From NCBI RefSeq assembly GCF_000430725.1, contig NZ_AUMO01000045.1, positions 93,961 through 157,960 of the forward strand: a stretch of 64,000 nt of DNA. Reading direction: 5' to 3'. The DNA comes from Azohydromonas australica DSM 1124. GTDB lineage: Bacteria > Pseudomonadota > Gammaproteobacteria > Burkholderiales > Burkholderiaceae_C. Positions within the stretch are counted from its first letter, which is position 1, and every line of letters begins with the position of its first letter. Below the pieces are notes generated by a model, which was not told the origin of the DNA, ran no database searches, and saw only the letters and a list, made by a program, of their open reading frames with translations. The position numbers and the translations under genes were made by a program. Below, one piece after another: positions 31,606 to 41,003 of this stretch.

Positions 31606-33417
31606 TCAGGTGGCCTCGGCGTGCTCAATCACCGCCCGCTGCTGCTCCAGCTCGACAGTGACTTGGCGCGAAGCCTGCAGGCTCTTGCCGACGATGACTT
31701 CCAGGTTCCTGGCCAGCTCCGGCGCCTTGCGGATCGCCTCGTCGATGGTGGGCGACTGCTGCAGGTAGTGAACAGCCTTTTTCTGCGCTTGGTCCGCAGC
31801 CAGCACATACTCATCCGAGAGCCCGTTCACGGCCACCCACTGGCAGAGATAGCTGAAGAACATCCTCATAAAACGAGGGTCGCGATATTCACGAATCCGT
31901 TCCTCGGAGCTGAGCCCGGCGTCAGGGTCGGTGAGATCCTTGATTTCCTGCTGGAAACCCTTGCTGGACATGCGGTCGCAGTAGGCCGACATCTGGTCCC
32001 AAAACAGGCTGGCATTGGTCAGGGTACCGATGATCTTGCCCAAGGCCTCCACAGCAGCATGCAGGGAATTGACCGACAGCGCGGCATCCCCCTCCTCGGC
32101 CTTCAGGTTCTTGATGCTCTCGGCATATTCCGCCAGGGCCACCAGCGACTTGCGCTTTTCCTTTTCCAGTTCCAGTTTTTGGTTCAGATACTTCATCTTC
32201 TCCTGGTGGATGGACTCCTCCGCGGAGGCCGCCGCTGCCGCCATCTGGCCGGTGCTCTTGGCCAGGTTCTGCAAGGCCACTCCTGCGGCGGCATACGCCG
32301 CCGTGGCGTCCTTGGCGGTTTTCTCCAGCATCTGAACCTTGTCGCTCACGCCAGCCAGCTCGGTATGGGCCGTGGCCAGCTCATCCTGTTTGGCCTCGCG
32401 CTGGTCTTTCAAGGCCTGGAGCTCGTCTTCCTTGACAGACGCGTCCTGCTCCTTGTCGGCAATCTTCTTGTTCAGCCTTTCCAGCTCATTCTTGAGCTTG
32501 TTGACCTTGCTCTGCTTTTCCGTCTGCTGGTCCTTCATTTCCAGCAGTTTCTGCTGCGCGTCGTCGGAGTGCTTCTTCTTGTCGTCCGCATCCTTCTTGG
32601 CCTGGGTCGCCGCCGCGTCGTCCGAGGAAGAGGACGAGGCCCCGCCAGACAGCAGCGTGCCTAGCGGATTCCTCGCCGCCGCATACGCCCCCAGGCCTGC
32701 CCCGATGGTGCTGGTAATGGCCGACACCAGGCTCATGGCCAGTGCCTTGGCCGATTCCTTTTCCTCCCGGGCCTTGGCCTCGTTGTACAGCGTCTGCATG
32801 TCCGAGATCTGTCCTACCAGTTCCGTCTGGTTGGCCTGTTCGGCTTTCTGCTTGGCCACCATTTCCTTCTCGGCCTTCTCGGCGGCGAGTTGCTTGTCGC
32901 GCTGGCTGGCTTCCGCCTCAATGGTGTTGGAGCGTGCCTTGGTCGATTCGACCTGCAATTGCTTGAATTGCTCTGCCAGTCCACCAGCAGCCTTGGACAT
33001 GCTGGCCGACGATTCCGAGCAATGCGCCAGCTTCATCACAGCCAGTTTTTCGTTGCCGCGCGTGAGCCATTTGTAAGTCTGGATGAGCTGCTCGATGATG
33101 CTGTGCGTTTCCACCTGGAAAGTGGACATCGTCTTGAGGCATTCATTGCACAGCAGGGCCAGGCGGCTTTGCAGTGTGGCGATTTCCGCCTGAATAGTGC
33201 CGCCCTTGGCGCCGGCCACGCCGTTGTACGCCACATAAAACAACTCCACTGACAGGTAGAGGTTCTCCGTGACATCCTTGAGGCTCAACTGGCGCAGAAT
33301 GCTTTGAACCTCCTGCTGCACCAACTGATCCTCATATTGAGGCGCGGCGCTCAGGCTGTAAGGTTTGCCATTGATCACCAGGGTATCCTGGTCCTGGCTG
33401 ACAGTGATATCTGACAT
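31606..33417 (-). CDS. large coiled-coil protein with hydrophobic hairpin; candidate pore-forming toxin partner
   Basis: Encodes 603 residues with no signal peptide. Residues 1-150 are globular and helical. Residues 150-222 are a charged coiled coil. Residues 223-256 are hydrophobic and Gly/Ala-rich (ALAMSLVSAITSTIGAGLGA), long enough for a helical hairpin. A Ser run follows, then a Lys/Glu/Gln coiled coil (270-375), an Ala-rich helix (370-400) and another coil (400-440). The C-terminal part has LFWDQMSAYCDRM and FFSYLCQWVAVN, aromatic helices like those near the end of HBL/Nhe proteins. The ATG at 33,417 follows a GGAACGGA ribosome site. First gene of the cassette; function inferred from shape only. 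Confidence 0.6.
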   Translation of the reverse strand: MSDITVSQDQDTLVINGKPYSLSAAPQYEDQLVQQEVQSILRQLSLKDVTENLYLSVELFYVAYNGVAGAKGGTIQAEIATLQSRLALLCNECLKTMSTFQVETHSIIEQLIQTYKWLTRGNEKLAVMKLAHCSESSASMSKAAGGLAEQFKQLQVESTKARSNTIEAEASQRDKQLAAEKAEKEMVAKQKAEQANQTELVGQISDMQTLYNEAKAREEKESAKALAMSLVSAITSTIGAGLGAYAAARNPLGTLLSGGASSSSSDDAAATQAKKDADDKKKHSDDAQQKLLEMKDQQTEKQSKVNKLKNELERLNKKIADKEQDASVKEDELQALKDQREAKQDELATAHTELAGVSDKVQMLEKTAKDATAAYAAAGVALQNLAKSTGQMAAAAASAEESIHQEKMKYLNQKLELEKEKRKSLVALAEYAESIKNLKAEEGDAALSVNSLHAAVEALGKIIGTLTNASLFWDQMSAYCDRMSSKGFQQEIKDLTDPDAGLSSEERIREYRDPRFMRMFFSYLCQWVAVNGLSDEYVLAADQAQKKAVHYLQQSPTIDEAIRKAPELARNLEVIVGKSLQASRQVTVELEQQRAVIEHAEAT

Positions 33418-33693
33418 TTCCGTTCCGTTCCTAAAGTGACCATGGGTTCCAAACTGCAGTCGGCAGCATTGTCCGATCAGGAGCAGCGCTGGCAACAAAC
33501 AGCATGCCGGGCTTTTCTGTAGTTGGTCTCAGAGCCAGACAATACGATGCACTACCGCAGCTTCGGTACTTGGGGCATTCGACATCCAGCGCGAAGCCTG
33601 GCAATCACGGGTCGCGCCTATATTCACGACAACACCGTAACTCATTGTAAGCACAGTTCAATACGGACCGTCAATACGCGCGAGCGGCCCATA
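33418..33693. other. upstream region of the coiled-coil cassette
   Basis: No gene is seen. The region is AT-richer than the chromosome around it and should hold the promoter for the cassette on the minus strand. TTACAAT and AATATAGG read on that strand at about 33,640 and 33,615, but neither pairs with a good -35, so no promoter is called. Confidence 0.35.
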
Positions 33694-33719
33694 AAAAAAC
33701 CGCCCTGCGGGCGGTTTTT
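33694..33719 (-). terminator. rho-independent terminator of amtB
   Basis: A GC-rich stem (CCGCCC/GGGCGG) is flanked by runs of A and T on both sides, 55 bases past the amtB stop. On the minus strand it ends in seven T. It separates amtB from the coiled-coil cassette. Confidence 0.9.
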
Positions 33720-33773
33720 CCAAGCGTTGCGGCCGCTGCGGTGGGCCCCCGGCGGCGCGCTGCAACGACCAGC

Positions 33774-34976
33774 TCACCAGCTCGGCTCGCGCTCCGGCGT
33801 GGCGCCGATGCGGTGGATGGAGAGGTCCGCGCCGTCGTACTCCTCCTCCTGCGACAGCCGCAGCCCCACCGCCATGCGCAGCAGGCCATACACCAGCGCA
33901 CCGGCCCCGAAGGCCCACGCCACGCCGGCCAGGGTGCCCAGCAGCTGCGTCAGGAAGCTCACGCCGCCCAGCCCGCCCAGCGCCGTCGAGCCGAAGATGC
34001 CCGCCGCGATGCCGCCCCAGGCACCGCACAGCCCGTGCAGCGGCCACACGCCCAGCACATCGTCCACCTTCCAGCGGTTCTGTGTCAGGGTGAACATGAG
34101 CACGAAGATGGCGCCGGCCACGCCGCCCACCACCAGCGCGCCGGCCGGGTGCATCAGGTCCGAGCCCGCGCACACCGCGACCAGCCCGGCCAGCGGGCCG
34201 TTGTAGGCGAAGCCCGGGTCGTTGCGGCCCATCAGCACCGCCACCAGCGTGCCGCCCACCATCGCCATCAGCGAGTTCACCGCCACCAGGCCGGACACCT
34301 TGTCGATGGTCTGCGCGCTCATCACGTTGAAGCCGAACCAGCCCACGGCCAGCACCCACGCGCCCAGCGCCAGGAAGGGAATGCTCGACGGCGGGTGCGC
34401 GCTCATCGCGCCGTCCTTCTTGTAGCGGTTGTTGCGCGGGCCCAGCCACAGCACCGCCGCCAAGCCGATCCAGCCGCCCACGGCGTGCACCACCACGCTG
34501 CCGGCGAAATCATGGAATTCGGCGCCGCCGATGCTCTTCATCAAGTCCTGGAAACCAAACTTGTTGGCCCACACCGCGCCTTCGAACATCGGGTAGAAAA
34601 AACCCACCAGCACCGCCGTGGCCAGCAATTGGGGATGAAACTTCGCCCGCTCCGCAATGCCGCCGGACACGATGGCCGGAATCGCCGCCGCAAAGGTCAG
34701 CAGGAAAAAGAATTTCACCAGCTCGTAGCCATTCTTCGCCGCCAGCACTTCCGCGCCGCTGAAGAAATTCACGCCATAAGCCAGCGTGTAACCCACGAAG
34801 AAATAGGCGATGGTGGACACCGCGAAATCCACCAGGATTTTCACCAGCGCATTGACCTGGTTCTTCTTGCGCACCGTGCCCAGTTCCAGGAACGCAAAGC
34901 CCGCATGCATCGCCAGCACCATGATGGCGCCCAACAAAATGAACAGGGCATCCGTGCCCTGCTTGACCTGATCCAT
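33774..34976 (-). CDS. amtB: ammonium transporter
   Basis: A 400-residue trimeric channel with eleven predicted membrane helices. Landmarks are ILLGAIMVLAMHAGFAFLEL, the signature FHDFAGSVVVHAVGGWIGLA with its first pore His, GWFGFNVMSA, GPLAGLVAVCAGSDLMHPAG, and WPLHGLCGAWGGIAAGIFG with its second pore His. There is no cleaved signal peptide. The start at 34,976 (MDQVKQGTDALFI) lies about 57 bases downstream of the start expected for a sigma-54 promoter, so nitrogen limitation probably controls it. The usual partner gene glnK is not adjacent. Confidence 0.96.
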   Translation of the reverse strand: MDQVKQGTDALFILLGAIMVLAMHAGFAFLELGTVRKKNQVNALVKILVDFAVSTIAYFFVGYTLAYGVNFFSGAEVLAAKNGYELVKFFFLLTFAAAIPAIVSGGIAERAKFHPQLLATAVLVGFFYPMFEGAVWANKFGFQDLMKSIGGAEFHDFAGSVVVHAVGGWIGLAAVLWLGPRNNRYKKDGAMSAHPPSSIPFLALGAWVLAVGWFGFNVMSAQTIDKVSGLVAVNSLMAMVGGTLVAVLMGRNDPGFAYNGPLAGLVAVCAGSDLMHPAGALVVGGVAGAIFVLMFTLTQNRWKVDDVLGVWPLHGLCGAWGGIAAGIFGSTALGGLGGVSFLTQLLGTLAGVAWAFGAGALVYGLLRMAVGLRLSQEEEYDGADLSIHRIGATPEREPSW

Positions 34977-35043
34977 CCGTCTCCCCCAACCAGCGTTAAA
35001 CCGTCGATCCCGCACCACTCACAGGCGGCGATGCACCGTTTAC

Positions 35044-35058
35044 GCAAGTTCGGTGCCC
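35044..35058 (-). promoter_or_regulatory. sigma-54 promoter of amtB
   Basis: The minus strand reads GGGCACCGAACTTGC, matching the -24/-12 consensus (GGCAC, five bases, TTGC) exactly in the key GG and GC positions. Transcription would start near 35,033 and run into amtB. Sigma-54 control is established for many ammonium transporter genes. Confidence 0.8.
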
Positions 35059-35059
35059 G

Positions 35060-35155
35060 CTTTGGTGCAAACAATTAACGGACGGATGCACCGCGGCGCG
35101 GCACGGGGCGACGAGGAGAACGGACTTGGTGCGCACCGTGGTGCACACACGCACC
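35060..35155 (-). promoter_or_regulatory. cluster of NtrC-like half-sites upstream of the amtB promoter
   Basis: GGTGC/GCACC half-sites recur at 35,063, 35,087, 35,128, 35,133, 35,140 and 35,151, including GCACCGTGGTGC at 35,133-35,144. They resemble NtrC (GlnG) sites, whose consensus is TGCACC-N5-GGTGCA, but the spacers differ from five bases. The position about 30-110 bases upstream of a sigma-54 promoter suits enhancer binding. Confidence 0.5.
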
Positions 35156-35202
35156 ATCACGGCGCGCACGCACCAGGGCGTGACGGCATCAGGCGCCGGT
35201 AC

Positions 35203-35556
35203 TCAGCCCAGGCGCTCTTGCCAGGCCGCCGGGTCGAAGCCCGCGGTCACGCGCCCGTCGGGCCACTCCACCACCGGACGCTTGATCAGGCTGGGCTTGA
35301 GCTGCAGCAGCGCCAGCGCGCCCTCGGCGGCGTCGGCGCCGGCGCGCTGGGCGTCGTCGAGCTGGCGCCAGGTGGTGCCGCGCCGGTTCACCAGCACGTC
35401 CACGCTGCCCAGCGCTTCGCTCCAGCGCCGCAGCAATGCCTCTTCGGGCGGGCTCTTCTTGAAATCGATGAATTCATGCGGCCGGTCCTGGCCGTTGAGC
35501 CAGGTGCGGGCGCGCTTGACGGTGTCGCAGTTGGGAATGCCGTGCACTCGAATCAC
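35203..35556 (-). CDS. ArsC/Spx-family protein, YffB-like
   Basis: A 117-residue thioredoxin-fold protein. It begins MIRVHGIPNCDTVKRARTWL, with the single conserved Cys of the ArsC/YffB group, and continues EFIDFKKSPP and NRRGTTWRQLDD. The end holds LLQLKPSLIKRPVVEW, where the RP of the arsenate-reductase fold sits. YffB-like proteins have no proven arsenate role and may be glutathione-dependent reductases. The start overlaps the stop of the upstream lipoprotein gene by 4 bases, so the two are translationally coupled. Confidence 0.88.
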   Translation of the reverse strand: MIRVHGIPNCDTVKRARTWLNGQDRPHEFIDFKKSPPEEALLRRWSEALGSVDVLVNRRGTTWRQLDDAQRAGADAAEGALALLQLKPSLIKRPVVEWPDGRVTAGFDPAAWQERLG

Positions 35557-36050
35557 AAACCACCAAACCTTTCATTGCGTTCACAGCGGGGATCGGGGCC
35601 GTAGGCGGCGTCCTTCACGGTGTCCCCCACCACCGACACCTGCCACCACAGGCAGAAGGGCCCTTCGAAGCGGTAGCTCCACACCTGCCCCGGCTGCCAG
35701 CCCCCGCCGCGGATCTGCGCCGGGCGGCCGATGCGGCGCAGCATCTCCTGCACCGGCATCTCGGGCGTGATGGCGTTGAATTCCTTCTCCTCCATCACCT
35801 GCTTCCAGGCCAGCACGCGGCCTTCGCGGTCGAGGTCGATCATGTAGGTGTGCAGCCCCATCGGCCCGCGCGCGTATTCCAGCCGCGTGCCGCCGTCGGG
35901 GTTGGCATAGCGCCCGGTGGGCGCGCCGCCCATGAGCTTCTCCACCTCGGCCGCACCCATGCCGGGCTGGACCTTGGTGGGGGCGTAGGTGGCGCAGGCG
36001 CTCAGGAGCAGCGCGGCCAAGGGCGCCAGGGAAATCAGGAATCGGTTCAT
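35553..36050 (-). CDS. small lipoprotein with BamE/SmpA-like motif
   Basis: A 165-residue protein with a lipobox at LLLSACATYAP. The mature part holds KVQPGMGAAEVEKLMGGAPT and, later, ITPEMPVQEMLRRIGRPAQI. These are two copies of the G-M-x-x-x-E-V-x-x-x-[LM]-G-x-P helix-turn typical of BamE/SmpA-fold lipoproteins. It ends with a Trp-rich region and FCLWWQVSVVGDTV. It is probably anchored in the outer membrane. ATG 36,050 is chosen for the signal; one at 36,065 is possible. It overlaps the ArsC-like gene by 4 bases. Confidence 0.78.
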   Translation of the reverse strand: MNRFLISLAPLAALLLSACATYAPTKVQPGMGAAEVEKLMGGAPTGRYANPDGGTRLEYARGPMGLHTYMIDLDREGRVLAWKQVMEEKEFNAITPEMPVQEMLRRIGRPAQIRGGGWQPGQVWSYRFEGPFCLWWQVSVVGDTVKDAAYGPDPRCERNERFGGL

Positions 36051-36093
36051 CGTTTCAGCCTCCATGCGGGCATGCGTTGCCGCCCCCGCCCGC

Positions 36094-38487
36094 TCAGCGT
36101 CCCGGCCGCCAGCGCCGCAGCGTCAGGGCATTGGCGACGACGCTGACGCTGCTGAAGGCCATGGCGGCGCCCGCGATCACCGGGTCCAGCAATCCGAAGG
36201 CCGCCAGCGGCAGGCCCACCAGGTTGTAGACGAAGGCCCAGAACAGGTTCTGGCGGATCTTCGAGTAGGTGCGGCGCGAGATGTCCACCGCGTCGGCCAC
36301 CAGCGCCGGATCGCCGCGCATGAGCGTGACGCCCGCGGCATGCATCGCCACGTCGGTGCCGGTGCCCATGGCGATGCCCACGTCCGCGGCGGCCAGCGCC
36401 GGCGCGTCGTTGATGCCGTCGCCCACCATGCCCACCCGCCCGCGCGCGCGCAGCCCCGCCACGATGGACGCCTTGTCCTGCGGCAGCACCTCGGCGCGCA
36501 CGTCGTCCAGCGACAGCGCGCGGCCCACGGCGCCGGCGCTGCCGGCGTTGTCGCCGCTGACCAGCACGGTCCACACGCCCATGGCGCGCAGCCGCTCCAC
36601 CGCCCGGCCGGCCGAGGGTTTCAGCGCGTCCCCGAAAGCCAGCAGGCCCAGCAGCCGCGCCCGGCCGTCGCGCACCTCGGCCAGCCACGACACCGTGCGC
36701 CCCTCGTCCTGCAGCTGCTGCTGCCGCGCCGCCAGCGGCGCCAGGTCCACGCCCAGCTCCGACATCCAGCGCGCGCTGCCCAGGCGCAGCTCGCGCCCGT
36801 CCACGCGGGCCTCCATGCCGCGCCCGGCCACGGCGCGCAGCCCGGCGGCCTCGGCCGGCCGCAGGCCGCGCTGCGCCGCCGCCACCTGCACCGCGTGCGC
36901 CAGCGGGTGCTCGCTGTGCGCCTGCAGCGCGGCGGCCAGGGCCAGCAGCGCGTCGGCATCCCCGCCGGGCACGGGCTCGCAGGCCAGCAGGTCGGGCCGG
37001 CCCTGCGTGAGCGTGCCGGTCTTGTCGAAGGCCACCACCGCCAGCGCGTGCGCCACCTCCAGCGCCTCGGCATCCTTGATCAGGATGCCGTGCCGCGCCG
37101 CCACGCCCGTGCCGGCCATCAGCGCCGCGGGCGTGGCCAGGCCCAGCGCGCACGGGCAGGCGATTACCAGCACCGCCACGGCGTTGAGGATGGCCCGCTC
37201 CCAGTCCTGCGTGACCAAACCCCAGCCCAGCAGCGTCAGCAGCGACAGCCCGAGCACCACCGGCACGAACACGGCACTGACACGGTCCACCAGGCGCTGG
37301 ATCGGCGCCTTGGCCGCCTGTGCCGACTCCACGAGCCGCACGATGCGCGCCAGCGTGGACTCCGCCCCCACCGTGGTGGCGCGCACCAGCAGCCGGCCTT
37401 CGGCGTTGACGGCGCCGCCGGTGACGCGGTCGCCGGGCTGCTTCGCCACCGGCAGGCTCTCGCCGGTGATCAGCGACTCGTCCACCTGGCTGGCGCCCTC
37501 GACGATCTCGCCGTCCACGGCGATGCGCTCGCCCGGGCGCACCACCACCAGGTCGCCGCTGCGCACCTGCGCCAGGGGCAGCTCCTGCTCGCTGCCGTCC
37601 TCGCGGCGCACGCGGGCGGACTCGGGGCGCAGCGCCTGCAGCGCGCGGATGGCCGCAGTGGTTTGGCGCTTGGAGCGCGCCTCCAGCCACTTGCCCAGCA
37701 GCACCAGCGCGATCACCACCGCCGAGGCCTCGAAGTACAGGTGCATGCCGCCGGTGAGCAGCAGGTACACGCTCAGGCCGTAGGCGGCGGAGGTGCCCAG
37801 CGCCACCAGCAAATCCATGTTGCCGCTGCCCGCGCGCAGCGCCTTCCAGCCCGCCCGGTAGAAGCGCGCGCCCAGCACGAACTGCACCGGCGTGGCCAGC
37901 AGCCACTGCAGCCAGCCCGGCAGCATCCAGTGCGCGCCCCACAGCAGCCCCACCATGGGCAGCGCCAGCGGCAGGGCGAGCGCCAGCGCGGCGATCACGG
38001 GCCGGGCGTCGGCGCCCGCGGCAGGGCGGCGCGCGGCGGCGCCAGCGTCGTCCTCCTGCACGGGGAAGGCCTTGTAGCCGGCGCGCTCCACCACCGCCAC
38101 CAAGGCGGCCACATCCGGCTCGCGCGCGGCCAGCACCACCTCCGCCTGCTCGGTGGCGAGGTTGACGCTGGCGGAGATGACGCCTGGCTGGCGCGAGAGC
38201 ACGCGCTCCACGCGCGCGCTGCAGGAGGCGCAGGTCATGCCCTCCACGCGCAGCCGCACCACCTGCTCGCTGACGCGGTAGCCCGCGCGCTGCACCGCCG
38301 CGCGCAGCGCCTGCAGCGGCACCGGCGCCTCGGCCTGCACGCTGGCGGCCTCGGTGGCAAGGTTGACGCTGGCCTGCCGCACCCCCGGCACCGCCGCCAG
38401 CGCCTTCTCCACCCGCGTGACGCAGGAGGCGCAGCTCATCCCTTCAATGGGCAGCGAACACACGGCCGTGGCGTTGGAAGCACTCAT
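36094..38487 (-). CDS. copA: copper-exporting P1B-type ATPase
   Basis: Exports Cu(I) across the inner membrane. The 797 residues begin with two heavy-metal-associated domains, [15 protein letters not shown] and [15 protein letters not shown], each with CxxC. Eight membrane helices, the [13 protein letters not shown] actuator loop, the [10 protein letters not shown] intramembrane copper site (about residue 442), [12 protein letters not shown] with the phosphorylated Asp (about 487), [10 protein letters not shown] and [14 protein letters not shown] follow. It is monocistronic. No CueR gene or clear MerR-type 19-base spacer promoter was found upstream. Confidence 0.97.
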   Translation of the reverse strand: MSASNATAVCSLPIEGMSCASCVTRVEKALAAVPGVRQASVNLATEAASVQAEAPVPLQALRAAVQRAGYRVSEQVVRLRVEGMTCASCSARVERVLSRQPGVISASVNLATEQAEVVLAAREPDVAALVAVVERAGYKAFPVQEDDAGAAARRPAAGADARPVIAALALALPLALPMVGLLWGAHWMLPGWLQWLLATPVQFVLGARFYRAGWKALRAGSGNMDLLVALGTSAAYGLSVYLLLTGGMHLYFEASAVVIALVLLGKWLEARSKRQTTAAIRALQALRPESARVRREDGSEQELPLAQVRSGDLVVVRPGERIAVDGEIVEGASQVDESLITGESLPVAKQPGDRVTGGAVNAEGRLLVRATTVGAESTLARIVRLVESAQAAKAPIQRLVDRVSAVFVPVVLGLSLLTLLGWGLVTQDWERAILNAVAVLVIACPCALGLATPAALMAGTGVAARHGILIKDAEALEVAHALAVVAFDKTGTLTQGRPDLLACEPVPGGDADALLALAAALQAHSEHPLAHAVQVAAAQRGLRPAEAAGLRAVAGRGMEARVDGRELRLGSARWMSELGVDLAPLAARQQQLQDEGRTVSWLAEVRDGRARLLGLLAFGDALKPSAGRAVERLRAMGVWTVLVSGDNAGSAGAVGRALSLDDVRAEVLPQDKASIVAGLRARGRVGMVGDGINDAPALAAADVGIAMGTGTDVAMHAAGVTLMRGDPALVADAVDISRRTYSKIRQNLFWAFVYNLVGLPLAAFGLLDPVIAGAAMAFSSVSVVANALTLRRWRPGR

Positions 38488-38595
38488 GCCGGGGATTGTG
38501 TCGCGCAGGTGCTTTCAAGGAGCCGTCAGGCTTTTGGCGCTCCCGGACGGTTTGACATGCGGCAAGAAGACGGCAGGTGCATCGGCAACCGTTTG

Positions 38596-39726
38596 TCACC
38601 CCAGCCGCAGCAGCCGCCCGTCCCCGCTGTCGGTGAGCAGCCAGATGCGCCCGTCCGGCCCCTGGCGCACGTCGCGGATGCGCTCGCCCAGGCCCGCCAG
38701 CAGCCGCTGCTCGCCCGTGACGCGATCGCCGTCGAGGGTGAGCCGCAGCAGCCGCTGCGCCTTGAGCGTGCCGATGAGCAGGCTGCCCTTCCAGCCCGGG
38801 TAGCGGTCGCTGGTGACGAAGGCCATGCCGCTGGGCGCCACCGAGGGCACCCAGGTGCGCAGCGCGGGCGCGACGTCGGCGCGGGTCTCGCCCTGGCCGA
38901 TGGCGGCGCCGCTGCCGTACTCGCGCCCGGCCGTGACCACCGGCCAGCCGTGGTTCTTGCCGCCGGTGACGACGTTGAGCTCGTCGCCGCCCTGCGGCCC
39001 GTGCTCGTGCGTCCACAGCGCGCCGGTCACGGGATGCAGCGCCGCGCCCTGCACGTTGCGGTGGCCCCAGCTCCAGATCTCGGGCCGCGCGCCGCGCCGG
39101 TCGAGCAGCGGGTTGTCGCGCGGCACCGAGCCGTCGGGGGCGATGCGCACGATCTTGCCGAGGTGGTTCGAGAGGTCCTGCGCGTCGTCGCGGCGCGAGA
39201 AGCGGTCGCCCAGGGTGATGAAGAGGTTGCCGTCGCGGCCGAACACCAGCCGGCCGCCGAAGTGCGCGCTGCTGGCGACCTTGGGCTCCTGGCGGAACAC
39301 CACCTGCACCTCGCGCAGCCGCTCGCCGTCGAGCACGGCGCGCGCCACGGCCGTGCCGTTGCCGCGGCCGTTGGGCGCGGGCTCGCTGAAGCTGAAGTAC
39401 AGGGCGCGGCTGGAGGCGAAATCGGGCGCGGGCACCACGTCCAGCAGGCCGCCCTGCCCGTCCGCGTCCACGGCCGGCACGCCCTGCAGCGGCGCGCCCG
39501 GGCGCCCGTCGGCCACCACGCGCAGCCGGCCGGCCTTCTCGGTCACGAGCATCCGCCCATCGGGCAGGAAGGCCAGGCTCCACGGCCGCTCCAGGCCGCG
39601 CGCGACGGTCACCACTTCGGGTTCTTCACCCTGCGCGCGCAGCGAGGGCACGGCGCCCAGGCCGCCGAGCAGCGTGGCGCCCAGCAGCGCACGGCGGGTG
39701 GGATGGCAAGGAATGTCGGTCTTCAT
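38596..39726 (-). CDS. PQQ-dependent soluble aldose sugar dehydrogenase-like protein
   Basis: A 376-residue exported beta-propeller of the glucose/sorbosone dehydrogenase family (YliI/Asd type). A Tat-like signal, TRRALLGATLLGGLGAVPSL, is followed by VTVARGLERPWSLAFLPDG and MLVTEKAGRLRVV. The active-site segments are GGLLDVVPAPDF, SAHFGGRLVFGRDGNLFITL and WSWGHRNVQGAALHPVTGAL. EHGPQGGDELNVVTGGKNHG is typical. It probably oxidises aldoses in the periplasm with PQQ and calcium. ATG 39,726 is preferred over an upstream ATG at 39,882, which would add non-conserved residues. Confidence 0.9.
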   Translation of the reverse strand: MKTDIPCHPTRRALLGATLLGGLGAVPSLRAQGEEPEVVTVARGLERPWSLAFLPDGRMLVTEKAGRLRVVADGRPGAPLQGVPAVDADGQGGLLDVVPAPDFASSRALYFSFSEPAPNGRGNGTAVARAVLDGERLREVQVVFRQEPKVASSAHFGGRLVFGRDGNLFITLGDRFSRRDDAQDLSNHLGKIVRIAPDGSVPRDNPLLDRRGARPEIWSWGHRNVQGAALHPVTGALWTHEHGPQGGDELNVVTGGKNHGWPVVTAGREYGSGAAIGQGETRADVAPALRTWVPSVAPSGMAFVTSDRYPGWKGSLLIGTLKAQRLLRLTLDGDRVTGEQRLLAGLGERIRDVRQGPDGRIWLLTDSGDGRLLRLG

Positions 39727-40015
39727 CGGCGGTGCTCCGGCAAGCTCAGAAGCGGGCGATGGTGCCCCGGGGCCTGCGGGGCCGTGGACGGCGGGGGCAT
39801 GCGGGGCACCGCGCGGCGGCAGGAGCGCACGCCGCCGTGGCGGCGCCGTCACGCCGCGCCGGGGGCGCTTGATCCAGCGCAAGCGCGGCGGGGCGGCGGC
39901 TTCCTAAATTGGCCCCGGGCCGGTGGGGCGGTCGTCATGACACGAACCACCTGATCGCCCCGCGCTCCACGGCGCACCGGCCCGCCATGCAACCGCTGAA
40001 GAGGGAAACCCTTAC

Positions 40016-40825
40016 ATGAGCCCCATTGCTTCCATCCTGCTGCACGTCGATCCCTCGCCGCGCTGCGCCGCGCGCATCGGCGTGGCCTCGGCGCTGGCCA
40101 AGCGGCTGGATGCCACCGTGACCGCGCTCTACACCGCCGCGCCGCTGCTGCCCGGCGCCCGCCGGATGCTCTCCGAAGGCCAGGGCCTGGTGCTGGCACC
40201 GGCGCTGGATGCCGAGCGCCGCGCCCAGGCGCGCGCGCTGTTCGACAGCGCCGATGCCGGCGCGCTGGTGCGCTGGGCCGAGACCGGTGCCGACCAGCCG
40301 CTGGTGCCCTCCTTCGTGCGCCAGGCGCTGGTGCACGACCTGGTGGTGATGGGCCAGTTCGACCGCGAGGACGCGGCCGGCCCGGGCGTGCCGGCGGACT
40401 TCGTGGAGACGGTGGCGCTGGACAGCGGCCGCCCGGTGCTGTCGGTGCCCTATGCCGGCCGCTTCACCGACGTGGGGCAGCGGGTGCTGATCGCCTGGAA
40501 GCCCACGCGCGAGTCCGCGCGCGCCGTGGCCGCGGCGCTGCCGCTGCTGCAGCAAGGCGCCGAGGTGCACGTGGCGAGCTGGGGCGGCGACCCGCACGAG
40601 CTGGAGCCGCTGCTGCGCCGCCACGGCATCGAGGCCGAGTACCACCGCGAGGGCCCGGCGCCGCACGAGATCGGCGACGCGCTGCTGTCGCTGGCGGCCG
40701 ACGTCGGCGCCGACCTGCTGGTGATGGGCTGCTACGGCCACAGCCGCGCCCGCGAGCTGATGCTCGGCGGCGCCAGCCGCACCGTGCTGCAGTCCATGAC
40801 GGTGCCGGTGCTGCTGGCGCATTGA
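40016..40825 (+). CDS. universal stress protein with two UspA domains
   Basis: A 269-residue tandem UspA protein. The first half (1-145) is degenerate, starting ASILLHVDPSPRCAARIGVA. The second half (about 150-268) begins GQRVLIAWKPTRESARAVAA and ends DLLVMGCYGHSRARELMLGG with ASRTVLQSMTVPVLLAH. That is the G-2x-G-9x-G(S/T) nucleotide-binding motif, so this domain probably binds ATP. It stands alone, between a divergent dehydrogenase gene and a repeat-rich spacer. Confidence 0.9.
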   Translation: MSPIASILLHVDPSPRCAARIGVASALAKRLDATVTALYTAAPLLPGARRMLSEGQGLVLAPALDAERRAQARALFDSADAGALVRWAETGADQPLVPSFVRQALVHDLVVMGQFDREDAAGPGVPADFVETVALDSGRPVLSVPYAGRFTDVGQRVLIAWKPTRESARAVAAALPLLQQGAEVHVASWGGDPHELEPLLRRHGIEAEYHREGPAPHEIGDALLSLAADVGADLLVMGCYGHSRARELMLGGASRTVLQSMTVPVLLAH

Positions 40826-40879
40826 TGTGATGCCCGAGGCTGCCTCTTTATGAGGCAGCCCCAGCCAACCGTTGAGGAA

Positions 40880-40939
40880 TCAAGCACTTGCGCGCGCTGT
40901 GGGCAGCCGGCTCACAGACTTGTCCACAGAAGGTGGGGA
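40880..40939 (+). repeat. 60-base direct repeat, copy 1
   Basis: Aligns without gaps to 41,051-41,110 with about 46 of 60 identities. Conserved blocks are TCAAGCACTT at the start and TTGTCCACAG near the end. The spacer between the universal stress and VOC genes (335 bases) holds both copies and an inverted repeat but no gene. Confidence 0.75.
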
Positions 40940-41003
40940 CAGGCGCCGGCGCAGCGCGCCCTGTTACAGGTCAGCAAAGAAGCCGGAGCCGCAGCGCGAT
41001 ATC

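Noticed and set aside
31606..33417. SMC-like or phage tail-length protein
   Set aside because: There is no ATPase head, Walker motif or neighbouring phage gene, and a central hydrophobic segment is atypical for these.
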